DNA of 64,000 nt from Paraburkholderia heleia NBRC 101817. Lineage in GTDB: Bacteria > Pseudomonadota > Gammaproteobacteria > Burkholderiales > Burkholderiaceae. The notes below the pieces were generated by a model, which was not told where the DNA came from, made no database searches, and saw only the letters and a program-made list of their open reading frames with translations. Shown here one piece after another: positions 8,225 to 17,740 of this stretch. The position numbers and the translations under genes were made by a program. Positions within the stretch are counted from its first letter, which is position 1, and the number at the start of each line of letters is the position of its first letter. The DNA is taken from positions 62,001 through 126,000 of the forward strand of contig NZ_BBJH01000009.1 in assembly GCF_000739775.1 (NCBI RefSeq), in the 5' to 3' direction.

Positions 8225-8976
8225 CGTTGCCGCCGGCATCGTTGCTGGAAGTGCGAGGGCTGACGCGGCGCTTCGGTGCGCGCACGGTGTTCGAGCATGT
8301 TTCGTTCGAACTGGCGCGCGGCGAGATCGTGAGTCTGGTCGGCCCGAGTGGATGTGGGAAAAGCACGCTGCTGCGGGCAATTGCGGGCCTCGACGCACAT
8401 ACGGATGGTTTGGTGCTGCTCGAGCGGCAAGTGCAGCGCGGTCCCTCGGACAGAATCGGCATGATCTTCCAGGAGCCAAGGCTGCTGCCGTGGCTACGCG
8501 TAGCCGAGAACATCGCGTTCGCTGCTGGACCTCGGCGTGGCGACGATCCGCGCGTCGCTGCGCTGCTGACGGAGGTTGGTTTGTCAGGCGTTCACGACGT
8601 GCTGCCGAAGCAGCTTTCGGGCGGCATGGCGCAGCGTGTTGCGCTCGCTCGCGGGCTGTTTGCAGAGCCCGATCTGCTGTTGCTCGATGAACCGTTCAGC
8701 GCCGTCGACGCGATCACACGCTCCCGCCTTCAGCGCGTGTTGCTTGCCCTGGCGCGGGCGCACGGTACGACCGCGTTACTGGTCACGCACGATCTGGATG
8801 AAGCGCTGCATCTGTCGGATCGCGTGCTCGTGCTTTCGCCGGCCGGCGACGACCGTCCGAGCCATATCGCACGCGATATCCGTATCGACGCGCCGCGGCC
8901 GCGCGATTTGCGCGAACCCAGGATGAACGCACTGCGCGACACACTACTGGAAGGTATCGCGACAGTCTTCGTGTAG
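8221..8976 (+). CDS. ssuB: Sulfonate-type ABC transporter ATP-binding protein
   Basis: A 251-aa ATPase. The start is set at 8221, where ATG overlaps the permease TGA; the frame remains open upstream to 8185, but that lies inside ssuC. Walker A GPSGCGKST is at residues 41-49, the Q-loop is FQEPRLLPW, the signature is LSGGMAQRVALARG, Walker B is LLLLDEPF and the switch His is in LLVTHDLDEA. QEPRLLPW is typical of the SsuB/TauB/nitrate group. It energises the SsuC-like permease. Confidence 0.91.
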   Translation: MTLPPASLLEVRGLTRRFGARTVFEHVSFELARGEIVSLVGPSGCGKSTLLRAIAGLDAHTDGLVLLERQVQRGPSDRIGMIFQEPRLLPWLRVAENIAFAAGPRRGDDPRVAALLTEVGLSGVHDVLPKQLSGGMAQRVALARGLFAEPDLLLLDEPFSAVDAITRSRLQRVLLALARAHGTTALLVTHDLDEALHLSDRVLVLSPAGDDRPSHIARDIRIDAPRPRDLREPRMNALRDTLLEGIATVFV

Positions 8977-9023
8977 TGGTGGCGTGCGGGCGTCAGGCTT
9001 TCACGCGCTGAGCGATGTTCGCA

Positions 9024-10511
9024 TCAGCGGTTGGCGTCAGCGCTCGCACCGAGATAATCCTCTCCATCGATGTCATAACCCGACGGCTCCCAACGGATCG
9101 CGAGCAACACCAGCAGTGACGTCAACGGTGCAATGGCGATGACCCAGAACACTTTCGTACCGAGCGCGGCTGCCAGTACAGGAAACAGAAACAGCGAAAT
9201 CGTCGATGCCGTGCGCACGAGGGTCTGGTTGAATCCCACGCCAATGCCGCGCAGCGAAGTCGGGTAACTGAGCGACGCATAGGTCATTGAATGGGAACCG
9301 GGGCCGAAGCCTTGCCCGAAGAGGTAGCCGCCCAGCAACAGAATCGCGACGACCACCAGCGCGCCGCCGCTCGGTTTGCCGATTAGCGCCAGTCCGATCA
9401 GCGCCGCAAATTGCAACGTATGCCCGAGAACCGTCATCTTCCACGCGCCGACCGTGGGCGCAGTGCGCACGCCGATCAGCCCGCCGACGAACGCAAATAC
9501 CAGATTCAGCGTGAGCGAGGCGACGATCGTCGTTAGCGGACCTTGCGCGAAGAAACTCGTGATGATGACAGGCAAGCCGAAGATGATGGCGTTGTAACCG
9601 AACGACGACGCGCTGCCGATGACGGCGGCGAGTATCGTGCGTTTGCGGTACGTGGCGTTGAAGAGTACCCCGTAGTTTCGCCATGAAGCCCGGCGAGGTT
9701 GTGCGATGGGTGCCGGGCTCCGCTCGACGACGGCATCCACGCCGTAGGTTCGCTTCAGGATGCGCGCCGCGCCTTCCAGATCTCCATGGTTGGCAGCCCA
9801 GACGGGCGACTCGCTGATGTAGCGGCTGCGCACCAGGATGATGACGATGGCGGGCACCGCGCCGAACGCGAGCGTGAATCGCCACAGCCAGCCAAGCTGA
9901 TGCTCGGGCAGGACGGCGTACATGCCGAGAATCAACAGATAGCAGGTGCTGGTTGCCGCGTACCACGCGGGGCACCACGCGGCGACGCTTGCTGCCTTGT
10001 TGCCTTTTCCTGCTACGCGGGAGAACTCGGCGAGAAATGCCATCGCAACGGGTAGATCGAGTCCGACGCCGAAACCCATCAGAAAACGGGCGGCGCCGAG
10101 CACCCACGCATTGGGCGCGAGACCGGCTGCAATCGCCGCGACGACAAAGAACAGCATGTCCGCCATGAATACCCGATATCGGCCGATCCGGTCCGTCAGA
10201 TAGCCGCCGAACAGCGCGCCCAGAATGGCGCCGAACGTGATCGCCGACGACACGAAGCCGACCTGCACGGGAGTCAATGCGAACTGCTTCGCGATGTCCT
10301 TGATGCCATAGGCGAGTGAAGTCAGATCGTAGGCGTCGAGAAAGACGCCTCCGAGCGCAATCGCGATCACGATGCGGGCATTGCTTCCTTTTGCTGCGCC
10401 CGCGTTGACGATGCGCGATACGTCCTGCGCCGAGCGGATGACGGTGGGAGCAGGGGACGTTTGTGGCGTGCAAGCGCCCGCGGTAGAGGACGGAAGAGCG
10501 ACGGTGGACAT
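9024..10511 (-). CDS. MFS transporter, sugar-porter/aromatic-acid type
   Basis: A 495-aa, 12-helix major facilitator. The start ATG is taken at 10509-10511 (MSTVALPSS); an upstream in-frame start adds 17 unlikely residues. The family motif A region reads GGYLTDRIGRYRVFM between helices 2 and 3, and helix 1 has FLDAYDLTSLAYG, where the Asp is typical of metabolite:H+ symporters such as those for aromatic acids or sugars. ESPVW and the long central loop (about residues 245-285) fit the sugar-porter subgroup. It converges with the sulfur transporter, 47 bases apart. Substrate is unknown; the adjacent phenylpropanoid genes make an aromatic acid possible. Confidence 0.8.
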   Translation of the reverse strand: MSTVALPSSTAGACTPQTSPAPTVIRSAQDVSRIVNAGAAKGSNARIVIAIALGGVFLDAYDLTSLAYGIKDIAKQFALTPVQVGFVSSAITFGAILGALFGGYLTDRIGRYRVFMADMLFFVVAAIAAGLAPNAWVLGAARFLMGFGVGLDLPVAMAFLAEFSRVAGKGNKAASVAAWCPAWYAATSTCYLLILGMYAVLPEHQLGWLWRFTLAFGAVPAIVIILVRSRYISESPVWAANHGDLEGAARILKRTYGVDAVVERSPAPIAQPRRASWRNYGVLFNATYRKRTILAAVIGSASSFGYNAIIFGLPVIITSFFAQGPLTTIVASLTLNLVFAFVGGLIGVRTAPTVGAWKMTVLGHTLQFAALIGLALIGKPSGGALVVVAILLLGGYLFGQGFGPGSHSMTYASLSYPTSLRGIGVGFNQTLVRTASTISLFLFPVLAAALGTKVFWVIAIAPLTSLLVLLAIRWEPSGYDIDGEDYLGASADANR

Positions 10512-10635
10512 GGTGAGCGTCGAAGCATGAAGTCGAGGAACCATGCATGCTAGCGACGCCATTCACGTCTGTTAAACGACGAATGCGTATATGCAAATTG
10601 CAGAAAACCGGGATGCGGGTCTGGAGACACCAGGT

Positions 10636-10905
10636 AAATCTGTTGTGCATGACCGGACCCGTGGCCGTGTGCGTCGTGACGCCGGTCCAGCCGGCTTCGA
10701 ACGCAAGATGCGAAGACAGCAGCCGGAAAAAGCCGTTCTCGACTTCGCCAATGCCGATTTGATTCGCGAGCGCGTAGAGGTCGAGCAGCAGCACGCTCAG
10801 GTCGCGCTCAGGCGTGCCGTCGGGCGCGAACGGGCCTTCGAAATCGGCGCTGCGTGCGGGAGGCGTCGCCTTCGCGTAGCTGTCGATGGCAATCGCCGCG
10901 GGCAT
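10636..10905 (-). pseudogene. N-terminal remnant of a LuxR-type regulator gene
   Basis: A minus-strand frame from ATG 10903-10905 gives about 90 residues with the N-terminal pattern of Burkholderia LuxR-type HTH regulators: DLYALANQIGIGE, then FRLLSSHLAFEAGWTGV and TGPVMHNRF. After that the frame loses similarity and runs into unrelated DNA and the MFS gene, with no C-terminal HTH anywhere downstream. It is best read as a truncated pseudogene, perhaps once the regulator of the MFS gene lying immediately downstream on the same strand. Confidence 0.58.
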
Positions 10906-10942
10906 GCGCGGAACGTCGCCCGGTGCGTTGCGCCGGTCTGCG

Positions 10943-11350
10943 ATGCATTATCTCGGCGTCAGCATTCCCACCGGCGACCTGCACGCGCTCGCCATCGCTG
11001 TGCCAGGAGAGAAGGCGGTGACACTGCTCGAGCACAACGTGGTGCCTGTGCCGACCGACGAGGGCGAACGTGTGGGCGCCGAACTTTCCCGTTTCCTGGA
11101 CGCATTTCAGAGGCAACCCGCAGCGTTCACGAATCCCGCCGCGAGCAAGCGGTTTCGGGATGAAATTCCTGGCATGCTGCTGGAACTGTTTAATCCCTGA
11201 GACGCTGACAAGCGCGACGTCACGCACGCGACATACACGGAAATCGTGAAGCGCAGCGAGCGCGACCGCCCCACGCCTGCGCGTCTCCATTCGCTGACCC
11301 GCATGTTGTCCATGACGGGGCAGGATATGAACCCGCAGGCCAGCCACTGC
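10943..11350 (+). pseudogene. Decayed AraC/EutR-like regulator gene with in-frame stop
   Basis: From about 10943 the plus strand reads MHYLGVSIPTGDLHALAIAV, RVGAELSRFLDAFQRQPAAF and FRDEIPGMLLELFNP, then TGA at 11198-11200. The same frame continues with DVTHATYTEIVKRSER, the linker that precedes the HTH in EutR-type AraC regulators, and then degenerates; a possible echo of the HTH's GMNP motif is MTGQDMNPQ. Both the N-terminus and the DNA-binding domain are incomplete. The stop inside a conserved stretch and the lost HTH argue for a pseudogene rather than a short gene. Confidence 0.55.
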
Positions 11351-11490
11351 CTCTCGCAAAGCTGTGCCGACCTCACGACACCTCGCATGCCGCGGCAGTC
11401 CGCTTTCACGGGCAAAACTGAAACGCATGCCATCCCACGCAGGAGCCAGGTTTTTCGATCGTCTCCTCCTGCATCTTCGGCTCGCCACGG

Positions 11491-11571
11491 GTCAAAAAAA
11501 TAGTTATGCAATGTAATGATTATGGTGTAAAACTATGCATGGCGTCCGACCATAACAAAGGAGACAAGTGC
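11491..11571 (+). promoter_or_regulatory. AT-rich promoter/operator region before the coniferyl alcohol dehydrogenase gene
   Basis: A sharp AT-rich patch between the pseudogene and the dehydrogenase ATG. TAGTT (11501-11505) pairs with AACTA (11531-11535), and TATGCA is repeated at 11505-11510 and 11534-11539, about three helical turns apart. AAAGGAGA precedes the start codon at 11572. It is a likely control region for the catabolic operon, possibly bound by the MarR protein at 16979-17452, but its sequence is not the same as the palindrome at 17741. Confidence 0.35.
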
Positions 11572-12339
11572 ATGAACCTGTACGGAAAAACCCTGATCGT
11601 CACCGGCGTGGCGTCCGGTATTGGCGCCGAGACTGCCCGGCTCGCAAGGTATCACGGTGCGCGCGTAATCGGCATCGACCGGCAGCCCGTCAACATGACA
11701 CTCGATGCGTTTCACCAGGCCGATCTTGGCGATCCATCCTCCATCGATGCACTTGTCGCCCAGTTGCCCACCCGCATCGACTCGCTGGCCAATATCGCGG
11801 GCGTACCAGGCACGGCACCCGTGGATACCGTTGCTCGCGTCAACTATCTAGGTCTGCGCTATCTCAGCGAAGCGTTGCTCCCGCGCATCGCATCGGGCGG
11901 CAGCGTCATCAATGTCACATCGATTCTCGGCGCAGAGTGGCCGCAGCGACTGGCCGTACATCGGGAATTGGCGGAGACCGCTGGTTTCGATGGCGGATCT
12001 CAATGGCTAAGTGCGCATCCCGTGCCCCAGGCCACCTGCTATCAGTATTTCAAGGAAGCGCTGATCGTCTGGAGCGCACGCCGTTCGCAGGACTGGTTCG
12101 CGCGGCACTCGGTGCGTGTCAACAGCGTGGCGCCCGGTCCGGTCTTTACGCCAATTCTCGGCGATTTCGTCACGATGCTCGGGCCGGAGCGCGTTGAGGC
12201 CGATGCCGGGAAGATGAAGCGTCCCGCCTACGCCGACGAGGTCGCCGAAGCCATCGTGTTTCTGGCATCCGATTCCGCGCGCTGGATCAACGGCGTCAAT
12301 CTGCCCGTCGACGGCGGCCTGGCCGCCACAGCGATCTAA
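11572..12339 (+). CDS. calA: Coniferyl alcohol dehydrogenase-like SDR
   Basis: A 255-aa short-chain dehydrogenase, exactly the size of Pseudomonas CalA, which oxidises coniferyl alcohol to coniferyl aldehyde with NAD+. The dinucleotide motif TGVASGIG is at 11-18; the active-site Ser117, Tyr157 and Lys161 occur in NVTSILG and YQYFK. Specific likeness to CalA lies in NIAGVPGTA, SILGAEWPQRL, GPVFTPIL and RWINGVNLPVDGGLA. The ATG at 11572 has a strong AAAGGAGA; 22 extra in-frame residues upstream are discarded. First gene of the phenylpropanoid operon. Substrate is inferred from similarity and context. Confidence 0.86.
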   Translation: MNLYGKTLIVTGVASGIGAETARLARYHGARVIGIDRQPVNMTLDAFHQADLGDPSSIDALVAQLPTRIDSLANIAGVPGTAPVDTVARVNYLGLRYLSEALLPRIASGGSVINVTSILGAEWPQRLAVHRELAETAGFDGGSQWLSAHPVPQATCYQYFKEALIVWSARRSQDWFARHSVRVNSVAPGPVFTPILGDFVTMLGPERVEADAGKMKRPAYADEVAEAIVFLASDSARWINGVNLPVDGGLAATAI

Positions 12340-12370
12340 CCACGTCCAGTTACATCGGGAGACATCTGTC

Positions 12371-13843
12371 ATGAGCAATCCAACCGCTTTTACCATGGCC
12401 TGTGCCGACACGTGGCAGGGCAAGATCTTCAATGGCGACTGGGTGAGCGTGCCCGGCGCGATTGAAGTCGTCGAGCCGGCTTCCGGCCGGCCGCTGCATC
12501 GGGTCGGCAAGGCCACGCCGGAGGAGGTGACGGTCGCCGTGCGTGCAGCGCGCGCGGCACAGCGTGCGTGGGCTGCAACGCCACCGCGCGATCGCGCCGC
12601 GGTATTTCATCGTGCCGCAGCGCTGCTGCAGGAGCAGGCGCCGGCCGCCGCCGCCCTGATTGCCCGGGAGACCGGTGGCATCCTGGCCAAGGGCGAGCAT
12701 GAGGTACGCGAAGCCATCGTGCTGTTGCAGCGCGCTGCAGCGATGCCGCTGGAAGCCAATGGCCGGGTGCTGCCAAGCGCGCCGGGGCGACTGAGCCTCG
12801 CGCGTCAACTGCCGCTGGGCGTGATCGGCGTGATTTCGCCGTTCAATTTCCCACTGGTGTTGTCACTGCGCTCAGTCGCGCCGGCGCTCGCGGTTGGCAA
12901 CGCCGTGATTCTCAAGCCGGACCCGCGTACACCCTACGCAGGCGGCTTCGTGATCGCCGAAGTGCTAGCCGCCGCGGGCCTGCCCAAGGGTCTGCTGCAT
13001 GTGCTGCCCGGGGGCGCGGACGTCGGGCAGGCGCTGGTCGAGGCCCCCGGCGTGCCGATGCTTGCGTTCACCGGATCGACGGGCGCTGGCCGCAAGATCG
13101 GCGAACTGGCCGGCCGGCACCTGAAGAAGGTGTCGCTCGAACTGGGCGGCAAGAATTCATTGATCGTCCTCGATGACGCCGATCTGGACAAGGCCGCTTC
13201 GGCGATCGCCTTTGGCGCCTGGTTCCACCAGGGGCAGATCTGCATGGCGACGGGACGCGTGCTGGCGCATCGCAGCATCGCCGGCGAACTGACCAAGCGT
13301 CTGGCCGGGAAGGCACGCCACCTGCCGGTGGGCGATCCCGCCGCCGCGCAGGTTGCGCTCGGGCCGATCATCGATCAGCGTCAGTTGCAGAACGTCGTCG
13401 ATATCGTCGGCGCGTCGGTGGCGGCCGGTGCGGTGGTCGAGGCCGGCGGCACGCATGAAGGTCTTTTCTATGCGCCGACGGTGCTGTCCGGTGTCAGGCC
13501 GGGTATGCGCGCCTTCGACGAAGAGATTTTCGGGCCGGTCGCCAGCGTGATTCCGTTCGACACTGACGACGAGGCAGTGGATCTGGCCAACCGCACCGAA
13601 TATGGTCTGTCGGCAGGCGTGATTTCGGCGTCGGTCGGGCGCGCCATGGCAATCGGCGAGCGCTTGCATACAGGACTGCTGCATATCAACGACCAGACCG
13701 TTGCCGACGAGGTCATCAATCCGTTCGGCGGAACGGGGGCCTCGGGCAATGGCACCAGCGTGGGCGGTCCCGCCGACTGGGAGCAGTACACGCACTGGCA
13801 ATGGGTGACGGTCAAGGACGCCGTCCCGCAGTATCCGTTCTAG
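12371..13843 (+). CDS. NAD(P)-dependent aldehyde dehydrogenase (vanillin/benzaldehyde dehydrogenase type)
   Basis: A 490-aa aldehyde dehydrogenase with Asn159 (SPFNFP), Lys182 (LKP), Glu257 (LELGGK) and the catalytic Cys291 (GQICMATGR), and the GSTGAG cofactor motif. Overall pattern matches benzaldehyde/vanillin/coniferyl-aldehyde dehydrogenases (DEEIFGPVASVIPFD; HINDQTVADEVINPFGG near the end). GGGAGA precedes the ATG. Between the alcohol dehydrogenase and the hydratase-lyase it could oxidise coniferyl aldehyde to ferulate, vanillin to vanillate, or both; sequence alone does not decide. Confidence 0.85.
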   Translation: MSNPTAFTMACADTWQGKIFNGDWVSVPGAIEVVEPASGRPLHRVGKATPEEVTVAVRAARAAQRAWAATPPRDRAAVFHRAAALLQEQAPAAAALIARETGGILAKGEHEVREAIVLLQRAAAMPLEANGRVLPSAPGRLSLARQLPLGVIGVISPFNFPLVLSLRSVAPALAVGNAVILKPDPRTPYAGGFVIAEVLAAAGLPKGLLHVLPGGADVGQALVEAPGVPMLAFTGSTGAGRKIGELAGRHLKKVSLELGGKNSLIVLDDADLDKAASAIAFGAWFHQGQICMATGRVLAHRSIAGELTKRLAGKARHLPVGDPAAAQVALGPIIDQRQLQNVVDIVGASVAAGAVVEAGGTHEGLFYAPTVLSGVRPGMRAFDEEIFGPVASVIPFDTDDEAVDLANRTEYGLSAGVISASVGRAMAIGERLHTGLLHINDQTVADEVINPFGGTGASGNGTSVGGPADWEQYTHWQWVTVKDAVPQYPF

Positions 13844-13912
13844 GCGGCAACGGGGCGCCCGTGTTGAGGCGGGCACGGGGCAATTTTTTCACTATCGATC
13901 AAGGTGCAGGCA

Positions 13913-14746
13913 ATGAGCAGTCAGGCAGAGGAACAAACGGTCGTTTTCAGCATCGAGGACGGCGTGGCATGGGTGAAGTTCAACCGGCCGGAAAAGCGCA
14001 ACGCAATGAGTCCGGCGCTGAACCGGCGCATGATGCAGGTGCTCGACGAGCTGGAATTCCATCCGGACGTGGGCGTGCTTGTGCTGACCGGTGAAGGCAC
14101 CGCGTGGACGGCCGGCATGGATCTCCAGGAATACTTCCGCGATACGGAGGCCCACGGTCTGGCCGGGACACGCAAGGCCCAGCGCGAGAGCTACGGCTGG
14201 TGGCGACGCCTGCGCTGGTACCAGAAACCCACCATTGCCATGATCAACGGCTGGTGTTTCGGTGGCGGATACGGTCCGCTGTTCGCTTGCGATCTCGCGT
14301 TCTGCGCCGAGGAAGCCCGATTTGGTCTTTCGGAAATCAACTGGGGCATCCTGCCGGGCGGCGGCGCATCGAAGGTCGCGGCCGAGCTGCTTTCGTTCCG
14401 GCGCGCGATGTATCACGCGATGCTGGGCGAGAACATCGACGGCCGCAAGGCCGAAGAATGGGGCCTCGTGAACGAGGCTGTCCCCGCTGCGCAACTGCGC
14501 ACGCGCGTTGTGGAAGTCGCGCAGGCGCTGCTGAAGAAGAATCCGGTCGCCCTGAAGGCGACCAAGGATGCGATCCGACGCGTGCGCGAGATGACCTATG
14601 ACAACGCCGAGGATTTTCTTGTGCGAGCTCAGGAAGCTGCCAATAGCTACGACGACGGGCGCAAGGAGGGGCTCAAACAGTTCCTTGACGACAAGACCTA
14701 CAAGCCCGGCCTTGGCACTTACGACCTGACGCGACAGCGCGTCTGA
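13913..14746 (+). CDS. ech: p-Hydroxycinnamoyl-CoA (feruloyl-CoA) hydratase/lyase
   Basis: A 277-aa crotonase-family enzyme closely matching the enoyl-CoA hydratase/aldolase that cleaves feruloyl-CoA to vanillin and acetyl-CoA. VKFNRPEKRNAMSPALN is the CoA-binding start, WTAGMDLQEYF and GWCFGGGYGPLFACD form the oxyanion hole region, and LSEINWGILPGG carries Glu141, equivalent to the catalytic Glu of HCHL; the C-terminus has the HCHL-type KQFLDDKTYKPGLGTYD. ATG 13913 follows CAAGG; a GTG three codons upstream is less likely. Probably the central C2-removal step of the cluster. Confidence 0.9.
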   Translation: MSSQAEEQTVVFSIEDGVAWVKFNRPEKRNAMSPALNRRMMQVLDELEFHPDVGVLVLTGEGTAWTAGMDLQEYFRDTEAHGLAGTRKAQRESYGWWRRLRWYQKPTIAMINGWCFGGGYGPLFACDLAFCAEEARFGLSEINWGILPGGGASKVAAELLSFRRAMYHAMLGENIDGRKAEEWGLVNEAVPAAQLRTRVVEVAQALLKKNPVALKATKDAIRRVREMTYDNAEDFLVRAQEAANSYDDGRKEGLKQFLDDKTYKPGLGTYDLTRQRV

Positions 14747-14765
14747 GCGCAGGAGACCTGTTGAC

Positions 14766-16925
14766 ATGGACATGATCCAGTCTGGAGTTCGGCCCGCCGC
14801 GACTGGGCAGGCCGTGGCGCGTCTGCTGCGGCCGTCGTCGATTGCCATCGTCGGGGCTTCGCCGACGCCGGGTGCACTCGGCGCATCGGTGCTGGCCAAT
14901 CTCGAGCGCAACGACTACCGGGGCCAGATTTATCTGGTCAATCCGAAGCGCGACGAGATCAACGGCCGGCCGTGCGTGAACTCGATCGGGCAGCTGCCGG
15001 ACGGCGTCGACGTAGCCGTGCTGGCGATCCCGCAGGCGGCGGTGCTGGATGCGGTGCGCCAGCTTGCCGTGCGCAAGGTGGGCGCCGTGGTGATCTTCTC
15101 GGCGGGCTTCGCCGAGGCGGGTGCGCAGGGAATCGCGCAGCAGCAGGAGATCGCGAGGATTGCCAGGGAAACCGGCATGCTCGTGGAGGGGCCCAACTGC
15201 CTCGGTTGCATCAACTATCTGGAGCGTGTGCCGCTGACGTTTATCGAAACGGCCGTGAGTGTGGAGCAGGCGAGCCGCAATCGCAGCCGGCCCGCGATCG
15301 GGATTCTCTCCCAGAGCGGCGCCATGATGGCGGTGCTCAATACGACGCTGGCGAGCCGCGAGCTACCGTTGTCCTATGCGGTTTCGACCGGTAACGAGGC
15401 GGCGAGCCATCTCGAGGACTACCTGCAGTTCCTGCTGGATGATCCCGGCACTCGCGTCGTCGCGATGATTGCCGAGCAGTTCCGGCAGCCGGCTCGACTG
15501 CTGGAGATCGCACGCAACGCCCGCCGGGCCGGCAAGTTGCTGGTGCTGCTGCATCCCGGCAGGAGCGCCGCGGCGCGCGCGTCGGCCGCGACGCATACGG
15601 GTGCGATGGCCGGCGACCACTCGCTCATGCGCATCAAGGTCGAACGTGCAGGCGTCGTGATCGCGCAGACGCTCGAAGAACTCGGCGATATTGCGGAAAT
15701 CGGCCTGCGTTGCGCGCACCTGCCATCACGCGGCACGGCGATTGTCGGCGAATCGGGCGCATTCAAGGCCCTGTGCCTCGACATCTGCGAAAGGCTTGGC
15801 CTCGAGCTGCCGCCGCTGAGCGACGACGATGCACCCGCCCTGCGCGCTGCGATGCCGGCGTTCGTCGCGGTCAGCAATCCGCTCGATCTGACCGCGCAGG
15901 GCCTGGTGGATCCCGAGCTCTACTACCGCACGCTCTCGGCACTGTTCGACGATGCCCGGTTTTCTGCGATCGTGGTCGGCCTGATCCAGACCGATCCCGT
16001 CACCTGTGCGATCAAGATGCCGCCCGTATTGCGCGCGGTGCGTGAACTGCGTCCGGCCAAGCCCGTGATCTGCGCCGGTCTGGACGAAGGCGCAGCGGTG
16101 CCGGCCGAATACGTCGAACAGATGCGCGAGCTGGGCATCCCGTACTTCCCGGCCACGGAACGCGCGTTGCGCGCTGTGGCGCGTCTCGTCGAACTCGGAG
16201 GGCGGGATTTCACCGCGGCAGATGCGGAGCCGGTGGAGATTCGCCTGCCTGCGTGCGGGGGCGTTGTCCCTGAATACCGTGCGAAAGAGATGCTCGCGCC
16301 GCTGGGTATCCCGTTCGCGCGCGGCGCAATCGCTGCTGACATCGACGACGCGATCGCGATTGCAGAGCGGGTGGGTTACCCGGTCGCCCTCAAGGTGCAG
16401 TCGGGCGATATCAGCCACAAGAGCGACATCGGTGGCGTGATGCTCGGCGTTGATGGCCCGCAGGCATTGAGGACGGCGTGGATGCAGTTGGGCAGCAACG
16501 TGAAGCGCCACGTGCCGGCGGCCGTGGTCGATGGCGTGCTGGTCGAGGCAATGGGCGAACGCGGCCTTGAGATGATCGTCGGTGCGCGCAACGATCCGCA
16601 GTGGGGTCCCGTGATTCTGGTCGGTTTCGGTGGCGTGGCAGCCGAGATCATGCACGACGTTCGCCTGTTGCCGCACGACCTGCCGAGGGACGCCGTGATA
16701 CGCGAGATCGGCCTGCTCAAGGGGGCTGCGTTGCTGCACGGTTTTCGCGGTGAGCCTGCACGGGACGTCGGCGCACTCGCAGATATCGTCGTGTGTCTGG
16801 GCGTGTTGCTGCAGTCCGAGCCGGCCATCCGCGAGATCGACCTGAATCCGGTGGTCGTCTATCCGAACGGACGTGGCGCGCTCGCGCTCGATGCGCTGAT
16901 GCTGGTCGAATCCGCGTCGTACTGA
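14766..16925 (+). CDS. ADP-forming acyl-CoA synthetase, probable feruloyl-CoA synthetase
   Basis: A 719-aa nucleoside-diphosphate-forming acyl-CoA ligase with both halves fused: a CoA-binding Rossmann domain (SSIAIVGASPTPGALG), succinyl-CoA-ligase-like domains with the likely phosphorylated His in SAATHTGAMAGDH, and a C-terminal ATP-grasp domain (GYPVALKVQSGDISHKSDIGGV; EIDLNPVVV). This family differs from the AMP-forming Fcs of pseudomonads; FerA of Sphingobium SYK-6 is a known ADP-type feruloyl-CoA synthetase. AGGAG precedes the start and it follows the hydratase-lyase by 19 bases, so activation of ferulate or coumarate is the likely role. Confidence 0.83.
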   Translation: MDMIQSGVRPAATGQAVARLLRPSSIAIVGASPTPGALGASVLANLERNDYRGQIYLVNPKRDEINGRPCVNSIGQLPDGVDVAVLAIPQAAVLDAVRQLAVRKVGAVVIFSAGFAEAGAQGIAQQQEIARIARETGMLVEGPNCLGCINYLERVPLTFIETAVSVEQASRNRSRPAIGILSQSGAMMAVLNTTLASRELPLSYAVSTGNEAASHLEDYLQFLLDDPGTRVVAMIAEQFRQPARLLEIARNARRAGKLLVLLHPGRSAAARASAATHTGAMAGDHSLMRIKVERAGVVIAQTLEELGDIAEIGLRCAHLPSRGTAIVGESGAFKALCLDICERLGLELPPLSDDDAPALRAAMPAFVAVSNPLDLTAQGLVDPELYYRTLSALFDDARFSAIVVGLIQTDPVTCAIKMPPVLRAVRELRPAKPVICAGLDEGAAVPAEYVEQMRELGIPYFPATERALRAVARLVELGGRDFTAADAEPVEIRLPACGGVVPEYRAKEMLAPLGIPFARGAIAADIDDAIAIAERVGYPVALKVQSGDISHKSDIGGVMLGVDGPQALRTAWMQLGSNVKRHVPAAVVDGVLVEAMGERGLEMIVGARNDPQWGPVILVGFGGVAAEIMHDVRLLPHDLPRDAVIREIGLLKGAALLHGFRGEPARDVGALADIVVCLGVLLQSEPAIREIDLNPVVVYPNGRGALALDALMLVESASY

Positions 16926-16978
16926 GCGTTCTCGATCGGGCCGGGGCGCAGTCGAAGCCCCGGTCAGTTGCCCGCCAT

Positions 16979-17452
16979 CTAGCTGGCGAAAATTTTTGCC
17001 AGGAGTGTTTTGAGCTGCTCGCGTCCGGCGCCGGAAAGCATGTGCACGGCAACCTCGTCCGCTTTCTGGGCGGACTTGAGTGCCTGGCTATGCAGGCGCG
17101 TGCCCTGTGGAGTCAACGAGACATGCTGAATGCGTCTGTCGTCGACGCTGCGCTGTCGTGTCAGCAGACCGCGCGATTCGAGCCGGTCCAGCAACGTGGC
17201 CAGGTTGGGCGGTGCGATGGCCAGCGCGTCGGCGAGTGCCTTCTGGTTGATACCCGGGTTGTGGCGCAACGTCGACAGTACCGCGAAATCGGCCTGCCGC
17301 AGCTCGAGCTTTTCCATCTGCGCGTCGAAGGTCGACTGGATGACGAGATAGGCGCGGCGGATGTTGTAGCCGAGAAGATCGAGCAATTCTGACTGGTCGA
17401 CCTGATCCGCGAGATCGTCGGCGGGGTTACTGGAAACGGATTTGGTCGACAT
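16979..17452 (-). CDS. MarR-family regulator of the phenylpropanoid genes
   Basis: A 157-aa MarR protein. The winged helix includes NQKALADALAIAPPNLATLLDRLESRGLL (recognition helix about residues 75-90) and the wing RQRSVDDRRIQHVSLTPQGT. It converges on the CoA synthetase gene and faces away from the transporter gene at 17801. MarR proteins such as FerC repress ferulate genes and are released by hydroxycinnamoyl-CoA; the same logic is likely here, as inference from context. The palindrome at 17741-17756 is a candidate site. Confidence 0.85.
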   Translation of the reverse strand: MSTKSVSSNPADDLADQVDQSELLDLLGYNIRRAYLVIQSTFDAQMEKLELRQADFAVLSTLRHNPGINQKALADALAIAPPNLATLLDRLESRGLLTRQRSVDDRRIQHVSLTPQGTRLHSQALKSAQKADEVAVHMLSGAGREQLKTLLAKIFAS

Positions 17453-17740
17453 GGCAATGGGCCAATTCTGTGTGGCGGGCGCTTTGGATCATAGCACGTC
17501 GATCGGCGGTATTTTCAGGCGGAATTCCTCGCGAAGCCGGTCGCCAGCACGCTCTCCAGGGCGTGGCGCAAGCGAGGCTGGCCAAGAGTGGGATGGCGCT
17601 TTCTGTCGTCAACGCCTGCTTATCCGGTCGTTACCGCGCCTTAAGGCATCCGTTCGTCCCGCTCCCCACGGCTGCTACCGGGTTCTGCCGATTCATCGTT
17701 TTCCCCTAAAGCCGGATTGTTGCATTTTTTGAGAAACAAC

